Positions 24,154 through 33,246 of a stretch of DNA of 64,000 bases are shown piece after piece. The translations under genes and the position numbers were made by a program. Numbering within the stretch: the stretch's first letter is position 1; the number at the start of each line of letters is the position of its first letter. Origin of the DNA: Mycolicibacterium parafortuitum (lineage in GTDB: Bacteria; Actinomycetota; Actinomycetes; Mycobacteriales; Mycobacteriaceae); NCBI RefSeq assembly GCF_002086815.1, contig NZ_MVID01000018.1, forward strand, positions 59,762-123,761, in the 5' to 3' direction. The notes beneath the pieces are model-generated. The model worked only from the letters and a program-made list of their open reading frames with translations. It did not search any database and was not told the DNA's origin.

Positions 24154-26472
24154 TCAGCTGTCGGCGTCGTCCTGCGCCAGCGCGAAGTAGTTCTCCTCCT
24201 CCTGGCTGAAATGCAGCCGCAGCACCGCGTAGAGGCCGTAGAGACACGCCAGCAGATCGTCGACCTGTTCGGGCTCGATCCCGCCGGCCTGCTCGGCCAG
24301 CTGCACATGTGTGCCGATCCGGTCGGCCAGGCGCTGGATCTCGGCGTGGGTGCGGCTCATGGTGGCCGTCGCCTCGCCGCTGTGCAGCGGTACGGCCAGC
24401 GCCGGGTACAGCGTGGTCTCCTCGGCGCGTTCGTGCGGCAGGATCCGTTCGATCAGCAGCCGGTTGGTGCGGCGCACCGAGTCCAGCGCTGCCGCGTCGG
24501 GGCGCTGCACCAATCTGTCTGCGCTGTCCCGGATCTGGGCGAGGGTGTCGCGCAGTTCGTCGTGCTCGGCGGCGAACTCGCGCAGCAGCGCCTCGGTGTC
24601 CGCCGGCAACGGCACCTCGGTACGCGGATTGGCGCGCAGTGCCCGTAGCGCGTTGAGGATCACCGATACGTCGATGGCCTCCTGCAGCAGCGCGCCGGCC
24701 GCCGGGGGGAGCAGGCCGAACGCGGCGGCCGCCATCGCCGCGACCGACAACGTCATGCCGACGACGGCGGACTGCACCGCGATGTGCCGCGACCAGCGGG
24801 CGATGTCCATCGCGTCGGCGAGGCGGTCGAGCCGGTCGGTGGTCAGCACCACGTCGGCGGCCTCCGACGACGCGGTGGCGCCGCGCGCACCCATCGCCAC
24901 GCCCACGGTGGCGGCAGCCAGCGCCGGCGCGTCGTTGATGCCGTCGCCGACCATCACCGTCACCGCACGTTCGCGTTCGGCGCGCACCGCCGCGACCTTG
25001 TCGGCCGGGGTCTGCTGGGCGTAGACCTCGTCGAGGCCGAGCACGGTGGCGACCTCCCGCGCCGGCTCGGCCCGGTCGCCGGTGAGCATCACCAGGCGGT
25101 CGATCCCGGCGCTGCGCAGTCTGCGCATCGTCCGGGGAGCCTGCCGGCGCAACGGATCCCGCAGCAACACGGCACCGCGCGGCTCGCCGTCGACCGCGAC
25201 CCAGACCATCGCCGCACTGTCCAGCCGGGCGCGGTTGAGCGCGGTCTGCATCCAGTCGTCGGTGGACGTGGCGGTGTCGCTCAACCTCCCGACGGTGACG
25301 CGGACGCCGTCCAGGGTGGCGCTCACCCCGCGCCCGGCCTCCTCGGCGGAGTCGGTGGGCATCGACAGCTGCAGTCCGCGGGCCGTCGCCTCGGTGACGA
25401 TGGCTTCGGCGAGCACATGCTGGGACAGCTGGTCCACCGAGGCGGCCAGCCGCAGGATCTCGCCGGCGTCGGTACCCGGCGCCGCGACGACGTCGACGAC
25501 CTGGGGGCGACCCATCGTCAGCGTGCCGGTCTTGTCCATCACCAACGTCGAGGCGTGGCCGAGGTTCTCCAGCGCTCCACCGCTGCGGATCACGACCCCG
25601 ACCCGGGACGCCCGCGACAGCCCGGACACGATCGCCACCGGCGCCGCGAGCAGCAGCGGGCACGGCGTGGCCACCACCAGCACGGCCACCGCACGCACCG
25701 CCGAGCCGCTGGCCAGCCACGCCGCGCCGGCCATCAGCAGCGACAGCGGCAGGAAGAAGGCCGCGTAGCGGTCGGCGAGCCGCACGACCGGTGCACTCTC
25801 GGCGCCGGCCTGCTGGGCCAGCCGGACGATGCCGGCGTAGGTACTGTCCTCGGCGGTCGCGGTGGCCTTGAGCTCGAACGCTCCGCCGGCGTTGACCACG
25901 CCGCTGCGGACCGTGTCCCCGACGGGCCGTTCCACGTGCAGGGGTTCGCCGGTCAGCGCCGACTCGTCGAGAACCGCCACCGTGTCGGCGACCCGCCCGT
26001 CGACGGGCACCACGTCCCCGGGCGCGATGACGAGCAGATCGCCAGCGGCCACCTCGCCGAGGGCAATCGTGGTGACCTGGTCGCCGACCCGGCGGCGGGC
26101 AAATCTCGGCGCCCGCTCGAGCAGCGCCTTGAGGTCGCGCGAGGCGCGCCTGGACGCGGCGGATTCCAGCGCGCGGCCACCCGCCAGCATCACCGCGATG
26201 AGCGAGCCCGCGAGATACTCGCCGACCCACAGTGTCCCGACCAACGACAGCACCGCGATCAGGTCGACGCCGAGCCGGCCCTGACGCAGCGCGCCGACCA
26301 CCCACGCCACCGCGGGCACGACGGCGATCAGAGTGCCTGCGGCCCAGCAGATGTCAGCGACCGTGCGGGCGCCCAACAGCCAGGCGAGACCGCCCGCGGC
26401 CAGCGCCCCGACGGTGAGCACCACCAGCGCGGGCTCCAGCAGAGCCCGCCACCGGCCGGTACCGTCAGCCAC
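24154..26472 (-). CDS. P1B-type metal-transporting ATPase with C-terminal hemerythrin domain (P1B-5-like)
   Basis: 772 aa. P-type core: TGEPL actuator loop, membrane motif TPCPL at about 267-271, phosphorylation site MDKTGTLTMG at about 310, and hinge VGDGINDAPALA. The C terminus (about 626-772) carries hemerythrin-type ligand spacing: EHDEL, HERAEETTLYPAL, RTHAEI and HFSQEEENYF, enough for a di-iron site. TPC motifs with a hemerythrin tail are described for P1B-5 ATPases such as Nia, linked to Ni/Fe export (recalled). There is no N-terminal HMA CxxC domain. The first 8 nt overlap the upstream Usp gene, so it is the last gene of the minus-strand stress operon. Confidence 0.88.
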   Translation of the reverse strand: MADGTGRWRALLEPALVVLTVGALAAGGLAWLLGARTVADICWAAGTLIAVVPAVAWVVGALRQGRLGVDLIAVLSLVGTLWVGEYLAGSLIAVMLAGGRALESAASRRASRDLKALLERAPRFARRRVGDQVTTIALGEVAAGDLLVIAPGDVVPVDGRVADTVAVLDESALTGEPLHVERPVGDTVRSGVVNAGGAFELKATATAEDSTYAGIVRLAQQAGAESAPVVRLADRYAAFFLPLSLLMAGAAWLASGSAVRAVAVLVVATPCPLLLAAPVAIVSGLSRASRVGVVIRSGGALENLGHASTLVMDKTGTLTMGRPQVVDVVAAPGTDAGEILRLAASVDQLSQHVLAEAIVTEATARGLQLSMPTDSAEEAGRGVSATLDGVRVTVGRLSDTATSTDDWMQTALNRARLDSAAMVWVAVDGEPRGAVLLRDPLRRQAPRTMRRLRSAGIDRLVMLTGDRAEPAREVATVLGLDEVYAQQTPADKVAAVRAERERAVTVMVGDGINDAPALAAATVGVAMGARGATASSEAADVVLTTDRLDRLADAMDIARWSRHIAVQSAVVGMTLSVAAMAAAAFGLLPPAAGALLQEAIDVSVILNALRALRANPRTEVPLPADTEALLREFAAEHDELRDTLAQIRDSADRLVQRPDAAALDSVRRTNRLLIERILPHERAEETTLYPALAVPLHSGEATATMSRTHAEIQRLADRIGTHVQLAEQAGGIEPEQVDDLLACLYGLYAVLRLHFSQEEENYFALAQDDADS

Positions 26473-27361
26473 GAAGTACCGCGACCGGCGCGAGGGCCGA
26501 TTCGGCGACAGCGGTGCTGACCGAGCCGAGCAGCATGCTGGAGATGCCTCCGCGGCCGCGGCTGCCGACGACCACCAACTGGGCGTTGGCGGATTCCTCG
26601 ATGAGCCAGCGTGCCGGTTTGTCGCTTACCAGGCGGCGCTGCACGTGGACGTCGGGGTAGCGCTCCTGCCAGCCGGCGAGGCGCTCGGCGAGGATCTCGT
26701 GTCCCTGTTCTTCGTATTGGCGCCAGTCCATTCCGAGCGCCGGGAAGACCGCGACATCGCTCCACGCGTGCAGCGCGATCAGGTCGACGCCACGAAACGA
26801 CGCCTCGGAGAAGGCGAACGCCGTCGCGTTCTCCGACGCCGGAGAGCCGTCGATGCCCAGCACCACCGGCAGCGTGTCGTGCTGCTTGCCGGCCCCGGAC
26901 TCTTCGGTGACGACCTCCTTGGTGACGACGACGGGGCAGCGCGCATGGTGCAGCAGGGTGCGGCTGACCGAACCCAGCAGCGCCCCGCCGATGCGACCGA
27001 GTCCGCGACTGCCGAGCACGAGCAGATCGGCGTGCTCGGATGCGGCGGTCAGCTCGGGAACGATGCCGTCGTGGCGGATCTCGACGTTGACCGCCGGCAG
27101 CGTGTGGCCCTCCGCGGCGGCGGTGAGCATCTTCTCGGCCGCGGCGACCACGGTGCGGGCGTTGTCTTCCTGCCAGTCGTAGAAGTCCGTCATCACCCCG
27201 TCGATCGGCCAGGTGACCACGACGGGCGCCACGACGTGGATCAGGGTGACCGGCCGGTTGCGCAGCACGGCTTCCCGCGCTGCCCACCGCACCGCGGCGT
27301 CGGACTCCGGTGAGCCGTCCACGGCGACGAGAACCCCGATGTCTGTTGCTGTTTCGGACAC
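26465..27361 (-). CDS. Tandem-domain universal stress protein
   Basis: 298 aa with two Usp domains. The first begins GVLVAVDGSPESDAAVRWAA and ends at VLGSRGLGRIGGALLGSVS. The second begins VVLGIDGSPASENATAFAF and contains VVVGSRGRGGISSMLLGSVS. Both keep the GxxG-x9-GS nucleotide loop, so ATP binding is expected. The stretch ALHAWSDVAVFPALGMDW resembles Rv2005c/Rv2623-type proteins. It overlaps the hemerythrin ATPase by 8 nt and follows another Usp gene by 27 nt. Confidence 0.92.
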   Translation of the reverse strand: MSETATDIGVLVAVDGSPESDAAVRWAAREAVLRNRPVTLIHVVAPVVVTWPIDGVMTDFYDWQEDNARTVVAAAEKMLTAAAEGHTLPAVNVEIRHDGIVPELTAASEHADLLVLGSRGLGRIGGALLGSVSRTLLHHARCPVVVTKEVVTEESGAGKQHDTLPVVLGIDGSPASENATAFAFSEASFRGVDLIALHAWSDVAVFPALGMDWRQYEEQGHEILAERLAGWQERYPDVHVQRRLVSDKPARWLIEESANAQLVVVGSRGRGGISSMLLGSVSTAVAESALAPVAVLRG

Positions 27362-27388
27362 GTTCTGCCTCCTGGGGTTGGCGGTGAA

Positions 27389-28180
27389 TCAGGGTCGGAC
27401 CACGAGCACCGAGGCGGCGCCGTGTCGGAACAGGGAATGGCCGTGCCCGGCGATCTGCGCGAGCTCGCCGGCTTCGTCGGGTCCGATCACGGCCAGCGCG
27501 ACGGGTTCGTCGTGCTTTTTGAGGAAGTGCGCGGCGTCCCCCGCGCCGTCGATCGGATGGATGTGGACGTCGGGATGGCGGGCACGCCAGGCCTGGATCC
27601 GGTCCCCGCGTGTTTCTGCGGAGCCGGCGGTCCCGTCGCCGAGGGCCAGCACCGGGGCGTGCCGCAGCGCCGCCTCCCGCAGCGCGTACTCGACGACCGC
27701 GTCATCACCCGGCCGGTCGATCCCGACGATGATCCAGTGCAGCGGCGCCTCGGGGTGCAGGTCGGTGCGGATCACCGCGACCGGGCAGTGCGCTTTCTCG
27801 GCCAGATCGGCCGCGGTGGAGCCGACGACGGATCGGGCGTACCGGCCGATACCGACCGTACCGACGCAAATGAGCTGTGCGCCCGACGATTCGGCGATCA
27901 GCGCTTCGGAGGCCGGACCGTCCAGGATCGCGGTCTCGACCGTCACCGGGGCGTCGACGACCTCGACGGTGGTGCGTGCGGTGTGCAGGCTTTCGTGGGC
28001 GCGCGCGACATCCTCGGCGTACTCGGGGGCGGTGCGGTCGTCCGGGGTGAGCACGTAGACCAACCGCAGTGTGGTTGCCCGGGCGGCGGCTTCGGTGACC
28101 GCCCACAGCGCTGCGTGCAGTGCCGCCGCCGAACCGTCGATGCCGGCGACCACGGGTCCAGAGATATTCGCGGCTGTCAT
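27389..28180 (-). CDS. Universal stress protein, second domain degenerate
   Basis: 263 aa with two Usp-like domains. Domain 1 (PVVAGIDGSAAALHAALWAV to ICVGTVGIGRYARSVVGST) keeps the nucleotide loop. Domain 2 (HWIIVGIDRPGDDAVVEYAL onward) has AVIGPDEAGELAQIAGHG where the GxxG-x9-GS loop should be, so it probably does not bind ATP. The gap 28181-28250 upstream carries only a weak DosR-like sequence (AGGACCCTAGACGGG) and a TAGCGT that could be a -10. Confidence 0.82.
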   Translation of the reverse strand: MTAANISGPVVAGIDGSAAALHAALWAVTEAAARATTLRLVYVLTPDDRTAPEYAEDVARAHESLHTARTTVEVVDAPVTVETAILDGPASEALIAESSGAQLICVGTVGIGRYARSVVGSTAADLAEKAHCPVAVIRTDLHPEAPLHWIIVGIDRPGDDAVVEYALREAALRHAPVLALGDGTAGSAETRGDRIQAWRARHPDVHIHPIDGAGDAAHFLKKHDEPVALAVIGPDEAGELAQIAGHGHSLFRHGAASVLVVRP

Positions 28181-28250
28181 CGCGGGCTCCGATCGAGGGT
28201 GCGCCTTCCGACGCTATGCGCTACACCGCGTGCCCGTCTAGGGTCCTTGG

Positions 28251-30869
28251 TCATCGGCCTTGGTCATCGGCTCGCCCCGCCCGGTTCGCGCTGAACCGGG
28301 CCGCCCGCCGGTGCACCCGGTGGGCGTGGCCGCGGGTGCGCTCGGGTGGGCCGGCGGCGCGCATCGGTTCGGCGTAGAACATCGTCTTGGTGATGTCGAC
28401 GAGGACCAAATAGGCGACCGTCAGCGCCACCAGCGCCGCGAAGAACTGCCAGGGCAGCGGTGTGAACCCCAGGTTCGCGGCGACGGGGGAGAGGGTCACG
28501 GCGATCCCGACGACGATCACCAGGCCGGTGGACAGCACCAGTGCGCCGGCGGGCCGGCTGCGCAGGAACGGCACCTTCCTCGTGCGGATGGCGAAGATGA
28601 TCAACGTCTGGGTGGCCAGCGATTCGACGAACCAGCCGGTGCGGAACTCCACCGGGCCGGCGTGCAGCACCCCCAGCATCAACCCGAACGTCAGGAAGTC
28701 GAACAGCGAGCTGACCGGTCCGAACGTCAACATGAACCGGCGGATGAACGCGATGTCCCAATGCGCGGGCGCGTGCAGCTGCTCCTCGTCGACCCGGTCG
28801 GCCGGGATGGCGAGCTGGGAGGTGTCGTAGAGCAGGTTGTTGAGCAGGATCTGGCCCGGCAGCATCGGCAGGAACGGCAGCACCGCCGAGGCCGCCGCGG
28901 CGCTGAACATGTTGCCGAAGTTGCTCGAGGTTCCCATCAGCACGTACTTGACGGTGTTGGCGAAGATCCGCCTGCCCTCGGCGACGCCGGTGGCCAGCAC
29001 GCCGAGATCCTTCTCCAGCAGCACCACATCGGCGGCGTCCTTGGCGACGTCGGTCGCGGTGTCCACCGAGATGCCGACATCGGCGGCGTGCAGCGCCAGT
29101 GCGTCGTTGACGCCGTCACCGAGGAAACCGATCGAGCGGCCGGTGCGCCGCAGCGACGACACGATCCGGGCCTTCTGGGTGGGGGAGATGCGGGCGAAGA
29201 TGGTGTGGTCGCGGGCCGCTGCGTCGATCTGGCTGTCGTCGAGCTGCTCCAGCTCGGCTCCGGTCAGCGTGCCCCGCGAGACCAAACCCAGTTCTGCACA
29301 GACCTTCTCGGCGACCCGCGGGTTGTCCCCGGTGGCGATCTTGACCTCGATACCCAGCGCCGCGAGCCGGGCCAGGGAGTCCCGCGCGGCGGGTTTGGGG
29401 TTGTCGGCGAAGACGAGGAACCCGTCGAGGGTCAGACCCGCCTCGTCGTCGGCGGTCAGTGCTGTCAGCGAGGCGGCGGAGCGGGAGGCCACCGCCACCA
29501 CCCGGCGGCCGTCGGCGAACAGGTCCGAGAGGGTCTGCTGGGCCTGCGGGTGAACCTCGGTGCAGCGCGCCATCACCTGCTCGGGGGCGCCCTTGACCAC
29601 CAGGATCCGGGCGGGGCCGTCGTCGATGAGCGCGGAGCTGGCGCGCCGATCGTGGTCGAACGGCAGGAACGCCACCCGTATGACATCGGGCAGCGGTTGC
29701 CGGCCCGCCCACAGCGCCGCGTCGAGGTCGTTGGCGCTCGCGCCCCCTGCTGCCGGGTCGACATCGGTGGCCAGAATTCCTTTGCGCACCAACGGCTCCG
29801 AGGACAGTCCTGCCGGGGTGACGGCGTCGACGAACGCCACCTGACCGTCGGTCAGCGTCCCGGTCTTGTCGGTGATCAGGATGTCGATGTCGCCGAGGTC
29901 CTCGATGCAGACCAGCCGCTTGACCAGAACCTTGGCCTTGGCCAGCCGGCGCGACCCGGTCGCCAGGCTGGTGCTGACGATGGCGGGCAACAGTTGCGGG
30001 GTGATACCGACGGCGATGGCCAACCCGAACAGCGCCGAATCGATCAGCGCACGGCCGAGCAGCATGTTGGTCACGAAGATCACCACGGTGAGCGTGAGCG
30101 CCACCCGCAGCAGCAGATAGGAGAACCTGCGCAGACCGGCCTGGAACGCGGTCTCGGGTGCACTCTCGGCCAAACCCACCGCGATTCGCCCGAATTCGGC
30201 ATTCGGGCCGGTGGCGAACACCACCGCGACGGCCTCACCGGCGCTGACCACCGTACCCATGAAGGCCAGGTCGACGCAGTCCGCGGGCGACGATCCGGCG
30301 GGGGCGGGCGCGGTGGACTTCTCGACCATCGCGGACTCCCCGGTGAGAATGCCCTCGTTGCACTCCAATCCGTTGACCTCGATGATCCGTACATCGGCGG
30401 GCACCAGCTCGCCGATGGTCAGCCGGATCACGTCGCCGGGAACCAGCTCGCTGACGTCGACGCGGCGAAACGTCCCGTCCCGCCGCACCACCGCGCTGTG
30501 CCGTATCGCCGAATGCATTGCCGCAGAAGCGCGCTCGGCGCGGTACTCGTTGAAGAACCCAAGCCCCACGCTGATCACCAGGATGACCCCGATGATGACG
30601 GCCTGGGTGGAGTCGCCGAGGAAGTAGGACAGCGCCGCGGTCACCGCGAGCAGGCCGAGCAGGGCGTTGGCGAGCTGACGGCGCAGCACGGCCAGCGCGC
30701 TGACCGTGTGGGTGTGCACCACGTTGGCGCCCATGCTGTGCAGCCGCGCCTGCGCCTCGGCGCTCGACAGCCCCTCGGTCGAGGTGCCGAGCAGCGCCAA
30801 CGTGTCGCCGACCGAGCCGGAGGCGATGCGGTCCCGGCTGGGCGGCGCGACGGCCGGTGGCGCGGTCAT
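28251..30869 (-). CDS. Magnesium-type P-type ATPase (MgtA-like)
   Basis: 872-aa P3/P2-like cation ATPase of the inner membrane. The actuator TGES is in ILTGESAMVEK, the membrane Pro motif is VGITPQLLP, the phosphorylation site DKTGTLTDG is at about residue 333, and the hinge is LGDGVNDALALHAAD. Ten membrane segments are likely. VGITPQLLP and SNFGNMFS are typical of MgtA/MgtB Mg2+ importers. The start ATG at 30869 overlaps the PEP synthase stop by 4 nt, so expression is coupled. The extreme C terminus is basic and Arg/His-rich. The cation is inferred from the family. Confidence 0.9.
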   Translation of the reverse strand: MTAPPAVAPPSRDRIASGSVGDTLALLGTSTEGLSSAEAQARLHSMGANVVHTHTVSALAVLRRQLANALLGLLAVTAALSYFLGDSTQAVIIGVILVISVGLGFFNEYRAERASAAMHSAIRHSAVVRRDGTFRRVDVSELVPGDVIRLTIGELVPADVRIIEVNGLECNEGILTGESAMVEKSTAPAPAGSSPADCVDLAFMGTVVSAGEAVAVVFATGPNAEFGRIAVGLAESAPETAFQAGLRRFSYLLLRVALTLTVVIFVTNMLLGRALIDSALFGLAIAVGITPQLLPAIVSTSLATGSRRLAKAKVLVKRLVCIEDLGDIDILITDKTGTLTDGQVAFVDAVTPAGLSSEPLVRKGILATDVDPAAGGASANDLDAALWAGRQPLPDVIRVAFLPFDHDRRASSALIDDGPARILVVKGAPEQVMARCTEVHPQAQQTLSDLFADGRRVVAVASRSAASLTALTADDEAGLTLDGFLVFADNPKPAARDSLARLAALGIEVKIATGDNPRVAEKVCAELGLVSRGTLTGAELEQLDDSQIDAAARDHTIFARISPTQKARIVSSLRRTGRSIGFLGDGVNDALALHAADVGISVDTATDVAKDAADVVLLEKDLGVLATGVAEGRRIFANTVKYVLMGTSSNFGNMFSAAAASAVLPFLPMLPGQILLNNLLYDTSQLAIPADRVDEEQLHAPAHWDIAFIRRFMLTFGPVSSLFDFLTFGLMLGVLHAGPVEFRTGWFVESLATQTLIIFAIRTRKVPFLRSRPAGALVLSTGLVIVVGIAVTLSPVAANLGFTPLPWQFFAALVALTVAYLVLVDITKTMFYAEPMRAAGPPERTRGHAHRVHRRAARFSANRAGRADDQGR

Positions 30870-33148
30870 CGCGCGGCGGCGAGCAGGATCCGGCGTTCGG
30901 CGGCGGCCACCACCCGGCGGGTGGCGTCGGCGGCGTCGGGGTTGACCGACACCGACGTGATGCCCAGGCGCACCAGGTGTTCGGCGAATGCGGGATTGGT
31001 CGACGGTGCCTGGCCGCACAGCGAGGAGGTGATCCCGTACTCGTTGGCGGTGTCGACGATCCGGCCGATGGCGTGCAGCACCGCCGGATCGGATTCGTCG
31101 AACAGTTCGGCGCACACGTCGGAGTCGCGGTCGACGCCCAGCACCAGTTGGGTCAGGTCATTGCTGCCGATGGACACCCCGTCGATGCCCATGCCGATGT
31201 ACTCGGGCAGCCAGTACACCACCGACGGCACCTCGGCCATCACCCACCGGTGCAGGCCCCGCTGGCGGCCCAGCGCGCTGGCGTCGACGAGCGCAAGGCA
31301 CTCTTCGAGCTCCCACCGGGTGCGCACGAAGGGGATCATCAGCGCGACGGCCGGGTACCGATCACGCACCCGGGCCAGCGCCTCCAGCTCGAGCGCGAAC
31401 AACTCCGGCTGCCTGATGTACCGGTAGCAGCCGCGGAAACCGATCATCGGATTGTGTTCCACCGGTTCGTATTCCGCACCGCCGGCCAGTCCGCGGAACT
31501 CGTTGCTGCGGAAGTCGGTGGCCCGGTAGACCACCGGCCGCGGAGCGAACGCCGCGGCGATCCTGCCTACCGAGGCCACCATCTTCTCGACAAGTGTCTG
31601 CTGCTCGCCCCGCGCGATCAGGTCGCGGGGGTGGCGGCCGCCGAGCGCCTCGGTCAGCATGAACTCCGCGCGGAGCAGTCCGACGCCGTCCACCGGCTGC
31701 GCGGCAACGGTTTCCGCGCTGTCGGGCATCGCCAGGTTCACATACACCCGGGTGCCGGTGACCTCGCCGGTCGCTGCGGTGCCGGCGGCGGAGCGCACGG
31801 TGGCGGTGACCGTCGACGTCGGCCGCGCCCGCCCCGACACCACCTCGCCGCGGGCCCCGTCGACGGTGACGGTGGTGCCGTCGTGCAGGTCCCGGGTCCC
31901 ACTCCGGGTGCCGACGATGCACGGAACACCCAACTCGCGCGCCACGATCGCCGAGTGACAGGTCATACCGCCGCTGTCGGTGACCAGCGCGGCCGCGCGC
32001 CGGATCGTCGGCAGCCAGTCCGGATTGGTCATCTGGGCGACCAGGATCTCGCCGTCCTGCAGCCGGTGGCCCTCGTCGGGGGTCTGCAGCACCCGGACCT
32101 TTCCCGACGCGATGCCCGGTGCGGCGGCCAGCCCGCGCGCCAGCACCACGTGTTCGGCCGCGGCCGGCGGCGTGGTGTGACCGAGCGTGGTGATCGGCCG
32201 GGCCTGAACCAGGTACGTCGCACCGTCGCTGATCGCCCACTCGGTGTCCTGCGGGCACTCGTTGTGCCGTTCGGTGGCGATCGCGAGCTCGGCGATCGTG
32301 CGCAGTTCGTCGTCGTCGAGCACCCGCGCCGACGCCCGCTCCTCGTCGAGGCGCACCGTGGTGTCGTGGCCGTCGGGGCCCCGCACGATCTCGAAATCCT
32401 GGTGGCCGACCCGGATGTCGATCGGCCGCAGCGTCTCCTTGGACACCACGTAGGTGTCGGGCTCCACCTCGCCGGAGACCACGACCTCGCCGAGGCCGAA
32501 CGCCGCCTCGATCACGACGCGGTCCCGCGCGCCGGTGCTCGGGTCGGCGGTGAACGCGACACCGGACTTTTCCGACCCGATCATCTGCTGCACCACCACG
32601 GCCATCGCCGGTGCGTCGAGGAAACCCCGGCTGGCCCGGTAGGTGATCACGCGGGGGCTGAACAACGACATCCAGCAGCGCGTCACCGCGGCGAGCAGGC
32701 CGTCGTCGCCGGTGACGTTGGTCAGGGTCGCGTTCATCCCGGCGAACGACGCGTCGGCGCCGTCCTCGCCGGTGGCCGAGGACCGCACCGCGACGACCGC
32801 GGCGGGACCCAGCGCGTGGTAGGCGGCCAGCGTCAGCGACCTGGTGGTCTCGTCGATGCCTGCCGTCCGCACCAGCTCCTGCAGGCGGTCACACAGCTCG
32901 CCGAGCCGGGCGGTGTCGGCGACCTCGTCGAGTGCCTGCCGGTGCAGCGCGGCCAGTTCGGCGTCCACGCCGGCGGCCCGCATGGAGTCCAGGTAGCAGT
33001 CCCGCAGCAGCACGAAGCCCGGCGGCACCGGCAGGCCCGCGGCGACGAGCTCGCCCATGTTGGCGCCCTTGCCGCCGGCCTCCTCCGCGTCGCGGATCGT
33101 CAGCGCGGTGATGTCGCGGACGCTGCGGCGACGAGTTCCTGCGTCCAT
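30866..33148 (-). CDS. ppsA: Phosphoenolpyruvate synthase
   Basis: 760 aa. Converts pyruvate + ATP + water to PEP + AMP + phosphate. The N-terminal ATP-grasp part has GGKGANMGEL and VAVRSSATGEDGADASFAG. The phosphohistidine domain has the catalytic His in SGGMTCHSAIVAREL at about residue 401. The PEP/pyruvate barrel has the Arg/Glu-rich FRSNEFRGLAGG, GIDGVSIGSNDLTQL and a Cys in SSLCGQAPS. Coupled to the MgtA-like gene downstream. A PEP synthase of this type also lies in the DosR region of M. smegmatis (recalled). Its role here may be gluconeogenic carbon flow in dormancy (inference). Confidence 0.93.
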   Translation of the reverse strand: MDAGTRRRSVRDITALTIRDAEEAGGKGANMGELVAAGLPVPPGFVLLRDCYLDSMRAAGVDAELAALHRQALDEVADTARLGELCDRLQELVRTAGIDETTRSLTLAAYHALGPAAVVAVRSSATGEDGADASFAGMNATLTNVTGDDGLLAAVTRCWMSLFSPRVITYRASRGFLDAPAMAVVVQQMIGSEKSGVAFTADPSTGARDRVVIEAAFGLGEVVVSGEVEPDTYVVSKETLRPIDIRVGHQDFEIVRGPDGHDTTVRLDEERASARVLDDDELRTIAELAIATERHNECPQDTEWAISDGATYLVQARPITTLGHTTPPAAAEHVVLARGLAAAPGIASGKVRVLQTPDEGHRLQDGEILVAQMTNPDWLPTIRRAAALVTDSGGMTCHSAIVARELGVPCIVGTRSGTRDLHDGTTVTVDGARGEVVSGRARPTSTVTATVRSAAGTAATGEVTGTRVYVNLAMPDSAETVAAQPVDGVGLLRAEFMLTEALGGRHPRDLIARGEQQTLVEKMVASVGRIAAAFAPRPVVYRATDFRSNEFRGLAGGAEYEPVEHNPMIGFRGCYRYIRQPELFALELEALARVRDRYPAVALMIPFVRTRWELEECLALVDASALGRQRGLHRWVMAEVPSVVYWLPEYIGMGIDGVSIGSNDLTQLVLGVDRDSDVCAELFDESDPAVLHAIGRIVDTANEYGITSSLCGQAPSTNPAFAEHLVRLGITSVSVNPDAADATRRVVAAAERRILLAAAR

Positions 33149-33246
33149 CAGCCAATCCTGCGCCTCGGCCGCGGCTCATGCGTAGCGTTTGACGCGGCTC
33201 GATCTCGCTTCTTCGAACGAGAGGGAACGAGAGGGGAGGGGCGCCG

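Noticed and set aside
28232..28250. DosR box before the 263-aa universal stress gene
   Set aside because: Only about 8 of 14 core positions match and the right arm is GGG rather than CCC. Kept only as a remark in that gene's entry.
28260..31427. A 1055-codon plus-strand open frame antisense to the MgtA-like gene and PEP synthase
   Set aside because: High GC keeps third-position frames open. It has no domain, no ribosome site, and low-complexity Arg/Gly/Gln composition, while the minus strand carries two complete known enzymes.
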